Of a stretch of 28,056 nt of DNA, positions 19,901 through 28,056 are shown piece after piece. This stretch comes from Chromera velia (Eukaryota; Sar; Chromeraceae), in assembly GCA_018398765.1 (NCBI GenBank), contig JAHBMJ010001611.1, positions 1 through 28,056 of the forward strand, in the 5' to 3' direction. Within the stretch, counting starts at the first letter, position 1, and every line of letters starts with the position of its first letter. A program made the translations under genes and the position numbers. The notes under the pieces were generated by a model. It was given only the letters and a program-made list of their open reading frames with translations, was not told the origin of the DNA and searched no databases.

Positions 19901-20951
19901 CAGGCTCATTTTGTTATTAGCTGCTCTTCTTTGTGCCACCTTAACCTGAACTTTCTGACTGTGACGTCGTGAGTCTCTTTTCTCTGCGCAGACAGAGGGA
20001 AAGAGCTTTGTTTTCTTCTCACCAGCATTGTTCCATTTTCCTTTCTTCTCCTTTGTGCAGAAACGGGTCGAAGAACTGCGCAACGCTTTCCAGGTTAGTA
20101 TTAGAAATCGAAGCTACACAGGACAATCTTGTGGTCGAAACCGTCCGTCTGTCTCTTCCTGCCTCCTTTTGTTCTTCTTCATCTGTCTCTCTCCATTCAG
20201 ACAGAGAGTTGCGTGTGCGCCGGTCTGTGTTCGTGTGCGAAGTGTAGTTGTGCAAAAACTACTGTGAGAAAACCTCTGCAAACAATTTGCCAAACTTCAC
20301 GCTTTGGTTGTCCTCATGTGCCTGCAGGTGACCCACGAAGGCCTCTCTATAGTCGCCAAGCACTTCAACCTTTCCATTCCCCCCCTTCCAGAGGCTCCCG
20401 AGCTGCCAATTCCACGGGCCTCCATGGCATCCATAATGATTGTGCAAGACCCCTCACAGAACAGAAGCAAAATCCTCGCAGCAGAAAGAGAAAACAAAAA
20501 GAGGTCCTCTGCAAACAGCAAGTCGAATTCACCAGCAGGGACTCCCAAGAAAGGACTGTCTGAGTCTCGGGTAGACACTCTGGCAGGTGCAGGAAGAGGT
20601 CCCCAGCGTCTCTCGAAAGAAAACCAATTGGAACTCCCTGCCCCCAATCTAACCGAGGATGCGCCGAGGGAGGGACACGAGGCAGCGCCCCAGCTAGAGT
20701 CGTCTCCTAGGGTTAGTGCCTCCCCAGGTGCTAGTCCTATGATTCGTGCGTCCTCTTCTTTTCTGAATGACATTTTGGAGGGACCGCTGGACGGAATTGT
20801 GCAAGAGATGGAGTTGGCAGCTGCACAGGGGGAGCAACCTTTAGCAGATACACTGGACAAACGAGCAAATGACATCACGGGGGCGATGCCTCCAGACGAC
20901 AGGCAGATGCTGAAGCCTCACAGGGGGGATTACGACAGTGACTCGGGGTAG
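14355..20951 (+). CDS. Single-domain voltage-gated Na+/Ca2+ channel with EF-hands
   Basis: This is a plasma- or endomembrane pore subunit, expected to form homotetramers. Exons: 14355-14637, 14732-14859, 15195-15224, 15492-15584, 15853-16001, 16381-16464, 16987-17041, 17543-17602, 17820-17895, 18312-18415, 18743-18820, 19316-19375, 19723-19881, 20061-20093, 20328-20951. They total 2016 nt (671 residues), with all phases consistent. S1 is about 105-124; S2 contains FTVEW (Glu146); S3 has WNIFD (Asp167). S4 has Arg at 196, 199, 202, 205, 208, 211 and 214. S5 is 229-251. The pore is YFGSVPKSM then LFQIMTLESWTNG (filter Glu282), and S6 is 300-322 with Asn316. EF-hand 1 is DVDGSGTLTREE (360-371). 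EF-hand 2 is DVDGTGEVPADD (403-414), with Asp instead of Glu at position 12. The last exon is Pro/Ser-rich and probably disordered. The filter resembles bacterial NaV channels, so Na+ versus Ca2+ selectivity is open. Related single-domain eukaryotic channels (EukCat type) are the likely family. All donors are GTNNGT and all acceptors TGCAG. Confidence 0.92.
16151..16221. repeat. Intronic (CT)n(GT)n microsatellite
   Basis: Lies in the channel intron 16002-16380. On the sense strand CT precedes GT. Confidence 0.95.
16743..16979. repeat. Intronic (CT)n(GT)n microsatellite, long
   Basis: CT then about 200 bp of GT with CG and TA interruptions, ending 7 bases before the exon at 16987. On the sense strand CT again precedes GT. 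This puts a UG-rich tract directly upstream of the acceptor of the pore-turret exon. Confidence 0.95.
17447..17477 (+). repeat. Upstream copy of the exon 8 acceptor and pore codons
   Basis: Bases 17447-17477 repeat 17537-17567 at 29 of 31 positions. The repeat covers ATGCAG (acceptor) and the first codons of pore exon 8 (LFQIMTLE). The two differences are synonymous (ACT/ACG Thr, TTG/CTG Leu). After GAG the sequence diverges and no donor follows. Splicing to this copy would read to a TGA at 17510-17512. Confidence 0.85.
17481..17521. repeat. Hairpin between the two exon 8 acceptors
   Basis: CGTTTATTTTCA (17481-17492) and TGAAAATAAACG (17510-17521) are perfect 12-bp inverted arms with a 17-base loop. 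The hairpin sits between the upstream and the true acceptor of the pore exon. Confidence 0.9.
17768..17795. repeat. Hairpin upstream of exon 9
   Basis: AATGCGTAT and ATACGCATT form perfect 9-bp arms with a 10-base loop, 24 bases before the exon starting at 17820. No duplicated exon start accompanies it. Confidence 0.8.
18644..18672 (+). repeat. Upstream copy of the exon 11 acceptor and EF-hand codons
   Basis: Bases 18644-18672 and 18730-18758 are identical over 29 bases, covering CCCACCCTGCAG and the codons LIQEA at the start of EF-hand exon 11. Splicing to the upstream copy would give about 29 foreign codons and stop at TGA 18744-18746, removing both EF-hands and the tail. Confidence 0.9.
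18689..18718. repeat. Hairpin between the two exon 11 acceptors
   Basis: TTCATACAAA (18689-18698) and TTTGTATGAA (18709-18718) are perfect 10-bp arms with a 10-base loop. GCATGCAT before and ATGCATGC after extend the inverted symmetry, with a short bulge on the right. Confidence 0.9.
19674..19719. repeat. (ATGA)n tetranucleotide repeat abutting an acceptor
   Basis: About eleven ATGA units run directly into ATGCAG, the acceptor of the exon starting at 19723. This acceptor therefore has no pyrimidine tract. Confidence 0.92.
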
Positions 20952-22033
20952 GGCGGGATCAAGGGAACTCATGTTGCATGAGGAGGGGAATTAAGCGTGT
21001 TTGATCCATCGAATTCATCGGTACCATCTATCAAATTTAAAGAGAGGGAAGGGAAAGGGAGGGTGGGTTTGGGTAACATCAACTTGAAGGTCTCATTCGC
21101 ATTTGTCGGGAGAGAGGGAAGGCCGGGAGGGGCACTGCGGTGTGTGTCTCGGTGAAGACGAATATTTTAAAGGGTGTCATGATGAGAATGGGGGGCGGCG
21201 GAAGGAAGCAAGCAAGGAGCACGAGAAGCAGAGGAACAAGAGAAGGAAAAACAAGAAACAGATGAGCAAGAGAGCCAAAAATTATGGCTTGAAAAAAGTA
21301 AACAGGGTGGCAGACAGGAAAGAAAAAAGTCTCGGAGGTTGTGGAGACTGATCGAGAAGAGAAGAATGTGCCACCAGACGGCTCTAGGTTCCTTCTCTAT
21401 GTCTCTGGGAGATCTGCTGGACGTGTGAAAGAAGAGGAAAAAAACGGTGGAAGAAAAGGGGGAATCTGTTCTCTCTCTCTCTCCTCGGTTCTGTGTTCCT
21501 CTCCCCTCTGTTCTTCTGTGTGTGTTTGCCGGCCACACTTTTTCAACCTTTGAAAACTCGTTGTGTTCTTCCTTTTTTGCTTGCGATACCTGGCCGCCAG
21601 ATTTTTCTGTGTGGATTCAATTCAATCGATCGGTCCACCATCTCTCTCTCTTTCCCTGTCGATGACCGTGAGCGAGCCTGTGCGAGCGCATGCCATCTTT
21701 CTCCTAGCACTTCAATTCATCCGCACTGCCTGCTTCCTTCCGTCCCTCCGTCCACATTCTTTTCTGTAGGCTGTCGGTGCGCCGCTCTTTTTCGCTAGCT
21801 GCCTCACACATTTATACTCACGCACCGACAAGTCCAGCACCTCACTTTTCACATTTCCAAAATCGCAAAATCAATCCGCAAAGGGGTGAAAGCCTTAGGG
21901 CAGAGGAGTCAAGCTTTAAGCAAGCTGACCCAGAATTAAGACCAAAGAAGCAAATCTGTAAAAGGTAAAAGATCAAAGAGAGACAGCCAAATTGAGGGGG
22001 GCAGGGAACCAACTCGAAATGATCCAATTCAAT
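20952..22033. other. 3' flank of the channel gene, no gene seen
   Basis: Holds the channel 3' UTR and intergenic sequence. It is purine-rich on the plus strand to about 21460 and CT-rich after that. Open frames on both strands have biased composition and no family features. No polyadenylation signal of known type stands out. Confidence 0.5.
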
Positions 22034-22261
22034 TCACCATCTGGATCCCTCACACACACATCCGGCCAGGTACGCCTGCAGTAAGATTTTCTCCTGCAGC
22101 AGCGCTGGAGCGGTTGTCCTTTCCTGAGGCTCTCTCTGCAGCGCCACCAGCAAAGCAAGTCCACCTGATCGTCCGAACAGCCAGCGATCACTTGCTACAT
22201 CAGCCTGCAGATGATTGGAGTCAAAAGGCATGTCTTTCAATCGCAAAAGCCGCTGCAACAA
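22034..22261 (-). CDS. Doubtful minus-strand coding fragment
   Basis: No family is recognised. The minus strand reads LQRLLRLKDMPFDSNHLQAD, WLFGRSGGLALLVALQREP and PALLQEKILLQAYLAGCVCE, ending in a stop at 22034. The Leu-rich, helix-like sequence is more protein-like than its surroundings. A TTGTTGCAG just upstream (about 22253-22261 on this strand) would be an acceptor of the TGCAG type seen in the channel gene, making this a terminal exon. The upstream part would lie in AT-rich sequence where nothing coding is seen, so it may be a gene remnant or chance. Confidence 0.25.
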   Translation of the reverse strand: MLQRLLRLKDMPFDSNHLQADVASDRWLFGRSGGLALLVALQREPQERTTAPALLQEKILLQAYLAGCVCEGSRW

Positions 22262-22302
22262 CTCACCCTATGCGGCCCCTACTGCAGATTTCTTCTTTAT
22301 AG

Positions 22303-23294
22303 TCGCCACTCACGTTCGCTTCGCGCGTAGCCTCGTGTACCATTCAAAGTTTACGTGCAGCAAAAATAAGTGAACTTACTATTTCGGCTATTATTCAGTA
22401 ATACGCTCCAGAATACGCTGCATGATCATTTATTTGGATTTCTCTGTATCATATATATTTTCAAAAGTTACAATTCAATTATAATTCATCAAATTAATTA
22501 ATTGTATAAAACTGAAACTTATATCTTGAGTATTTAATTGCAGCAGTTCCTTCATTCATGCCTGCAGACAAAAATTCTAAGTCCATTTATCCAACTACTA
22601 GTCATCCAGTTTCTATGAATTTCTGAAAAATTGTGAAAATTAGACTTAAATAAACATATGCACGCGGAATGTGGGATTCGCACAGCAGGAATATACAGGA
22701 AGCTAGACGGTCCAAGTATCTAGTTAGGTTCCAGCCCTAGTTCCAGCCTGTCGCTGAGGTGCACACCTTAGAGAAACAGTGAATGAACAGTCTACTAGGC
22801 TCCCCATAGGAAAAAAAAAAAAATAATTTTAAGTTAAAACCTAAATTATTTTTTTTATTTTTTTATTTTTGTGTGTCAGCTAGGCTTCAAACTTTGAACT
22901 AGAAGTGTGTGCTTCAAATAAATAAATAAAAAGTAAAAGTGATTTTGGGCAATTAACTTTTTTATTTTTTTATGTGTGGGGAGCCTAGACAGTCTATAGT
23001 CTTTCCATACATTTAAATGAGAGATGGAACCCTACTACCCTACATGGATCGAATCTGGTTTGCCTTAATTGTTTTCCTTGTATAAAGTAAACGATGGTGC
23101 AAGTCGAAACCTGGCAGTGGACCGCGGGGCAACCCGGAACATATAAATCCTAATCTTAATCCTAATTTTAATTAAAAAATACTAGAAAAAATATATTTAG
23201 AAGTGGTTGCTAGATAGATTATTTATATTAGATCTTCAAAAAGACAAATCTATCTAATAGGAATGTTCTAGTATGATTAGTTCTCTTCCAACAG
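22303..23294. other. AT-rich noncoding region
   Basis: No coding frame is recognised. The region contains poly-A/T runs and the TIR element 22795-22988. A doubled GTTCCAGCC motif occurs near 22730-22750. The part after 23060 may be intron before the orphan exon at 23295. Confidence 0.5.
22795..22988. mobile_element. MITE with 12-bp TIRs and 8-bp target duplication
   Basis: It starts CTAGGCTCCCCA and ends TGGGGAGCCTAG, a perfect 12-bp inverted repeat; similarity continues loosely inward (CATA and A-runs). It is flanked on both sides by ACAGTCTA (22787-22794 and 22989-22996), a perfect 8-bp target duplication. The 194-bp interior is AT-rich and noncoding. The duplication length fits hAT-type mobilisation. 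The termini differ from those of the element at 1074-2179, so it belongs to another family. Confidence 0.9.
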
Positions 23295-23404
23295 CCGACA
23301 CAGTCCTGCTATGCACATACTGTTTGCTAAGGGACTGACGGTGGACTTTACCGAAATCACCATCTCCAAGATTGGTCAATATGACGGCATGCTCTCACTT
23401 CTAG
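23295..23404 (+). CDS. Orphan internal exon, possibly GST-like
   Basis: Between CCAACAG and GTAAGT the frame reads RHSPAMHILFAKGLTVDFTE and then ITISKIGQYDGMLSLL, 36 codons. The pattern (SPA, a hydrophobic helix, then xFTEITI) vaguely resembles the first helix and second strand of a glutathione S-transferase thioredoxin fold, but the resemblance is weak. The donor fits the GTNNGT pattern of the channel gene. No neighbouring exon could be found, and downstream sequence soon becomes the minus-strand retroelement. It may be a gene remnant split by that insertion, or chance. Confidence 0.3.
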
Positions 23405-23791
23405 GTAAGTCAAATAATCGAGCAAAAAGAATGCATGCAAAAAAATCCACTTTTGTGCAATCCGGGTGGGGACGCCGAAAAAAGTGAATAATTAATGTAT
23501 GCACCTTGTACACGCGCATCATTCACGAGAAGTCACGGGTCTGATCGCATATATAATGGTGCTGACACACTGGAACCGTACATATAATATCAGACGGACT
23601 GACTCCAAGAATGCAACATCTGATTAATCGAGAAGCACAGGACAAGGCATGAGAACCGACGCGCGTGACCCCCCTTTCCCCTTTGCTGCTGTCTTTTGTC
23701 TATCGCTTCCAGCAGGTGAATAGTGCACTCAATGGTATAAGCAGGAAAGAATATAAGAAGATCAATCATCAAAGGAGGGAATGTAACAAAA

Positions 23792-26072
23792 TCAACCAAG
23801 AACAGTAAAAAGAAAGAAAGTCCTTTCATTCCATAATGCGATCAACGAAGGACTCCTCGAATGAGCAATGACATCAGAAAAAACCTTCACAAGAAAACGA
23901 AAAGGCCAACGAAGAAGAAAGCATTTAAGAAAAAAAAAAGTCAGTTCATCAATAAGAATATGAGCAGGGGTATTACAGGAAAGCAAGGACCGCAATACAT
24001 TCGAACTCATCTGTCCGATCATTCCCTGCAACCAAGGAATGCAAAAAAAACCATAGATGAATCTAACTCTCTTCAGGGTAGGGAAAAGAGGGAATGGAAG
24101 AGCATTGTTGAAATCATGGAGGCAAGAAAAGGAAAAAGCACACAGGTTATGATACCATTCGACAAGAGCATCCCGATTAGGGTTTACAGCTGCAAAAAGC
24201 AAAACAGAGGGTGCCTGTTGGAGAAAGAAAATCCGAAGCCCCAGCACTGTGGGGCCTCCCTGCCTTTCTAAGACACATTCAGGACTGTAAAGATCTTCCT
24301 GTAAAAGTAATGCAGGAGGGCTCCCATCCCGAAAACTCATTATATCAGAAGAAGCACAGCCAGGAAAACAAACAAAAAGAGAGTGGTCATCCATATATCG
24401 TACACCAAACCATGACTTGTCTTCCCAAGATAAAACAGAGAAAGAATCAGCAACCGAGAACTCTTGCCAGGCTGCAAAGAATCTCGCCCCCCCAGGAGAA
24501 CATGGGCTCCCCTGAGAGAAGCCTTCCTTCTGTTGAATCAGTCATCCATGAACATGAATCAGATTAGTACGAAAGTCAAGGTCAACGATCTCCGGTAGAA
24601 CATCAATAGGGCATGAGATGGCATCTGCGAATCTGTTGTGAGAAGACAAGAAGGCAGCAGGCTTCAGATATTGTCTGCATGACACCCATGCCTCTCCATA
24701 TGCCTCCCCAGCCTCCTTCTTACAGAAAGGACGGAACTTTGGTAGAACAATATATCTGTGTCGAGATTCTGCCTTCACCCTCGCGACGAACTTTCTAAGT
24801 GACAACAAAAAGGCATCGCGTGGAAGGGAGGGGAAGAAAGCCTTGATATCATCAACAACCATCTTAATGTGACCAACAGGTCAGTCAAGCTTCAGCAAAA
24901 GCCGTTCGGACCGATCAGCGGAACGTCCATACCTAGCGTTGAATACAGACACACGTTCCTGAAAAGAAAAAGTCGAGTTCAAGTCACAGTGAGAGCCAAA
25001 GTAACGAAGCAGGCCATTTAAACATTTACATGCTGAGGAAAAAAGAGACTTACGTCCATGCAAGGCATACGAGACAAGCGGGCGATATTTGATAAACGAC
25101 CAGCCCGTGGGCAACCGACCATCGTCCTCCCAAGATTTCTTTTTTGCCCATAGAAAACCAGTCCCAAAACGATGCTTCCTTCTATTCAAGGGACCACAAT
25201 GTAAAAGAAAAGACTTCAGGGCAGTAGACTGGACCAGGTCTGCGATGCCACTCGCTAGATCATTAACAGCACAATCAAGGTCCGCCTGTTGCAAGACAGC
25301 ATACAATCGGTTATATATGAAAGCCGCTCTTACAGCTTGACTGTACTTCCATGCACATAGAAAGGTTAGATCACCCACCGGGACAACAGCCAACACATCT
25401 AACAACTTTTTCACCATCCCAGCCTTCTTCAAAAGGGGAAGCCCCCTCCTTAGAGCACGGAGCACATAAAAGGGTAGTCACCCACCTCTCCTTTAGGTCT
25501 GCCATAACCGCTACAGATACACCTCCATCACCCCCCCTCCCCTGACCATGCCGGGCAGAGCCGAGACGTCCCCTCCCACAACCCCTTGAGGAGACAAGAG
25601 AAGAAACAAAAAAGTCAATCCCCTTCTCAACTGTTGCCCACGATCCACTGTTTGGCCACAATTTACATGAAGACGAGAAATTCAAAGGGAGAGAGAAAAG
25701 CGAACGGAGAGACGGAGAAGAAGAAAGAAGTGCACATGAATGTCCCTCCAGAAGGGGCAAATCGAGAAGTCGAGCGATTCGAATGCAAAAGCAATCATCA
25801 TACAAGTTACCATACAATTCAGAAGGAGCATCAAAACAAACCTTGTATGTATTGTCGAGCATCTGTTTCAAATTCTTGAGTTTTGACGGGAGGAGTCTCA
25901 GATGAACTGAGCTCTGCGGAGCAACTTCCTTTCTGATTAATTCGAACTGATGAAAGTAAAAAAGCCTGAACTTCGGACAGTCAGCAAGCGGAAGGTGAAT
26001 AGAAATCGACTTCCCTTTCAGTATCTCCATCATTGACCATCCATTCAATTCATACAGACGTTTAATGTTCAT
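23792..26072 (-). pseudogene. Reverse transcriptase of a Penelope-like element (decayed)
   Basis: This is the RT of a non-LTR retroelement. The N-terminal part (26072 to about 25480) includes LPSKLKNLKQMLDNTYKVCF. A one-base shift in a T run near 25475 leads into FYVLRALRRGLPLLKKAG. The RT core follows: TGWSFIKYRPLVSYALHG (RP motif), MVVDDIKAFFPSLP (motif A, 24862), FSQGSPCSPGGARFFAAW (motif B, about 24515) and RYMDDHSLFVC (motif C, YMDD at 24397-24386). GPTVLGLRIF resembles motif D. The frame is broken by TGA at 24883-24881 and 24544-24542. No RNase H or LTR is seen, which separates it from the gypsy and copia elements here. The Penelope-like assignment relies on the coupled GIY-YIG segment upstream; the RT motifs alone show only a non-LTR-type RT. 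Confidence 0.75.
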
Positions 26073-26122
26073 GTCGAATGTCTATCTGCCTGTAGCAAGA
26101 ATTCCCCTTCTCGGGACCCTCC

Positions 26123-26476
26123 TCACATATGCCTTGATATCATCTTTACTGGCATTGACAGATCTGATCGACCTATCAGGAAGCACCTTCTTGAAAAACA
26201 CATCACAAGAAGTCTGTCACGAAAAAGAGAAACACATGCATCCCCAGACTCATCCCCCCTTTTCCCACCTACCCGCTGCATAAATTCATCACAAGAGAGG
26301 AAAATGCCTCCCCTCTCAAGTGTCCCCGACTCCTTCGTCATGCACAAAGAGGAGCGAAGCTTGTGTCTCAGCTGAGTATAACCTGAACCTCTCCTGCACG
26401 CACGGGCAGACAAACGGGAGCGTTCTGGTTTCAGTTCAATCGAAGGGTTATTCTTTTCCTTCTTCGAGACACTCAC
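26123..26476 (-). pseudogene. Linker between GIY-YIG and RT segments, shifted frame
   Basis: A basic, protein-like stretch (ELKPERSRLSARACRRGSGY, LERGGIFLSCDEFMQRVGGK) lies in the frame of the RT core but not in that of the GIY-YIG segment. It probably joins the two domains of one decayed polyprotein, with frameshifts on either side. No domain is recognised. Confidence 0.45.
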
Positions 26477-26501
26477 AGTATTCCACGTCGGTTGATACGC
26501 T

Positions 26502-26786
26502 CTAAATTAAATACAAAGCAATTCCATCATACGAAGACTCATTTGTCCACCATCCACCCATGCCAGAGGCAATACAACGAAAAGAGCATGCATGACGAGA
26601 AGCATCACTAGACAGCACTGAGTAAAAACGATGTGCATACCCCCACTCAAATTTATTTGCTGCCCGACCCCCTCTCCGTGATTGCAAAGCCGCGTAAAAG
26701 TGCTGTATGATGCGATCAAGTGCCATTCCTACCGTACTCCCGAGGTATAGGCCTCTTTTCCATTGGGACCAAACCATGTAAATCAT
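26502..26786 (-). pseudogene. GIY-YIG-like endonuclease segment
   Basis: The segment reads MIYMVWSQWKRGLYLGST, then ALDRIIQHFYAAL. This fits the GIY-X10-YIG signature (here MIY and YLG with exactly ten residues between) followed by the conserved Arg (DRIIQHF) and His. HRFYSVLSSDASRH follows, as a third strand/helix would. GIY-YIG nucleases nick target DNA for Penelope-like retroelements. Here the domain lies upstream of the RT, the reverse of canonical elements. The first Gly is Met, and two TAG codons sit just before the segment, so it is not functional as it stands. It ends at TAG 26504-26502. Confidence 0.6.
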
Positions 26787-26972
26787 TTTCCTGTCCTACT
26801 ACCCAGCATGCCCACCTGTTTCTCTACATGCACTCCTCACCTCCCTCAAATATTTACTGTACGCACTTTTCCCCAACTCAAGCCAGACAGAAGCAGTGAT
26901 AGAATGAAACAGGATCAATCTCCTCATGATCTTTTGTCGACATCCTTTCCTGAACAAGGTCCGACTGTATGA

Positions 26973-27866
26973 TCACGCCCTACATTGATCATCAGGAGAA
27001 GCCGGCATCACCTTCAAAGTGTACGAAGGAGGATGGGAAGGCTTAGTGACCAAGACAAGTGTCAACGCGCATTTGCATGTTTCCACTCTCTGTACACAAA
27101 CCGGATATGGTTCCCCCCCATGCATATCAAGTAGTGCAATAAGCATCCTGCACCCAACGAGCTTGAGTGTAAGACAGTCTAACTTCGCCTTGATCCTTTG
27201 CCTCACGCTCTCCCTGCCAAAGCCCCCATAATCCCTCAGATCAGTATTAAGACAGTCATTCAACCCTGCCAGCTCATCCCTCATTTAGTCTACCATAGAT
27301 GAAAAGAAAGAAAAATCAAAGGCCACATCAAACATGCACTGACTAAAAGAACAGTCCATCACAGGTCCTAGTCAACCATATCCCTCCCCCTCGCCTTGCC
27401 CCTCCCCCCTCTCAGCAAGGAGTCCATGTAGACGCTGCCTCACCACCACCATCGTGTAGATCAGCTCGGTCAGGCCTAGGCAATCCAAATCCCCCTTGAC
27501 TGAGCAATCCCTGAGGAAGGAGAGAACTTCCTCCCTCGCCTCCCTGGGAGTTGTTTCCTGCCTCATGATAGCCTCAATTGTTCTCGTTTCGTCCATGCTA
27601 TACTGCCATCTCTGTCCCCCCAACCTACCATTTCTGGGCTGCCTGTACACAGGCAGATCTATGAGGTCAGCGTACTTAGTCCTCCCCCCATCCATCGGGA
27701 CACTCGGGGGATGAATCCGGTGTGCGCTTAGCACCTTCCTCCCCCTCCCCGCAGACGCAGGGCAGAACAGAAAGACCGCCTGTTTCGGGGTCCTGCGTCC
27801 TGCCTCTTCCTCCCCTGACCTCGGTGTGGCAAAGTCGGAGTTCGCCCCTCCGTTATGTTCCTCCAA
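26973..27866 (-). pseudogene. N-terminal region of the same retroelement
   Basis: Two open stretches, 27866-27372 and 27284-26973, share the frame of the GIY-YIG segment and are separated by stop codons only. They read, for example, KYADLIDLPVYRQPRNGRLG, TTPREAREEVLSFLRDCSVK, RQRIKAKLDCLTLKLVGCRM and DMHGGEPYPVCVQRVETCKC. Conserved frame over about 1.4 kb supports one decayed polyprotein. A small Cys/His content could be a zinc-binding motif but no domain is recognised. Confidence 0.5.
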
Positions 27867-28056
27867 CGATACCGATCTGACCCGATCCCTCTTTGTGGAG
27901 CTCTCTCTCGTCTATACATCTGTGTCCATGCTCTGCACTCCGGCCCCCATCACCAGCCTATCCCTTCCCCCCGGCACCGATAGACTCATTCCTCCCCTCC
28001 CACCCCCCCTAGGCCTGCCCCTAGGTCTGCCCGTCCTATTCCTCCCAGTACCTCCC
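27867..28056. other. End of window, no feature recognised
   Basis: C-rich plus strand sequence. It may be the 5' UTR of the minus-strand retroelement; the frame is closed by a TAG just upstream of 27866. Confidence 0.4.

Noticed and set aside
20129-20563. Alternative reading frame through the last channel intron and exon
   Set aside because: The frame starting at 20328 continues the channel phase and stays open to 20951; the other frame is a shadow.
2286-24883. Possible stop-codon reassignment, because several retroelement frames are broken by in-frame TGA or TAG
   Set aside because: All three stops occur in decayed elements alongside frameshifts, and the intact channel gene ends normally at TAG with no internal stops.
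1-28056. CRISPR arrays, prokaryotic operons, tRNA or rRNA genes
   Set aside because: No spaced repeats, ribosome binding patterns, cloverleaf or rRNA-like sequence was seen on either strand.

Overview
The window comes from an intron-rich, transposon-rich nuclear genome of a protist. The cargo is eukaryotic throughout: a 15-exon voltage-gated cation channel gene, LTR and non-LTR retroelement remains, TIR elements, and long (CT)n(GT)n microsatellites in introns. An alveolate of the chromerid type fits best, but that is an inference from the gene style, not a database match.

Layout. 1-3129: a decayed Ty3/gypsy pol gene on the + strand (protease/RT linker, RT, RNase H, first residues before integrase). 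A 1.1-kb hAT-like TIR element (1074-2179) splits it, leaving an 8-bp target duplication and an otherwise intact reading frame. 3130-9205: a segment bounded by two inverted copies of a ~160-bp repeat. It holds about 1.5 kb of sequence with no recognised gene, then a multi-exon gene of unknown function (about 4878-8732) with a near-perfect ~1-kb foldback palindrome (5764-6751) and microsatellites in its introns. 9206-13135: a Ty1/copia-type retroelement on the - strand (gag with zinc knuckles, protease, GAG-pre-integrase, integrase, first part of RT). It has in-frame stops and is cut off in RT by the inverted repeat. A putative primer binding site and leader/LTR lie at 13118-13330.

14355-20951: the best-supported gene of the window. 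It encodes a single-domain (6TM) voltage-gated Na+/Ca2+ channel-like protein of 671 residues with a seven-arginine S4, a TLESW filter, two EF-hands after S6 and a disordered tail. All 15 exons join with consistent phase. All 14 donors are GTNNGT and all 14 acceptors are TGCAG. At two exons (pore exon 8 and EF-hand exon 11) the acceptor plus the first exon bases are duplicated upstream, with a hairpin between the copies, so two competing acceptors exist.

20952-23600: mostly noncoding AT-rich sequence with a 194-bp TIR element (22795-22988, perfect 8-bp target duplication), a doubtful minus-strand coding fragment and an orphan exon (23295-23404). 23792-27866: a decayed - strand retroelement with an N-terminal GIY-YIG-like nuclease segment followed by an RT with a YMDD box. 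This order matches the permuted Penelope-like elements rather than canonical ones.
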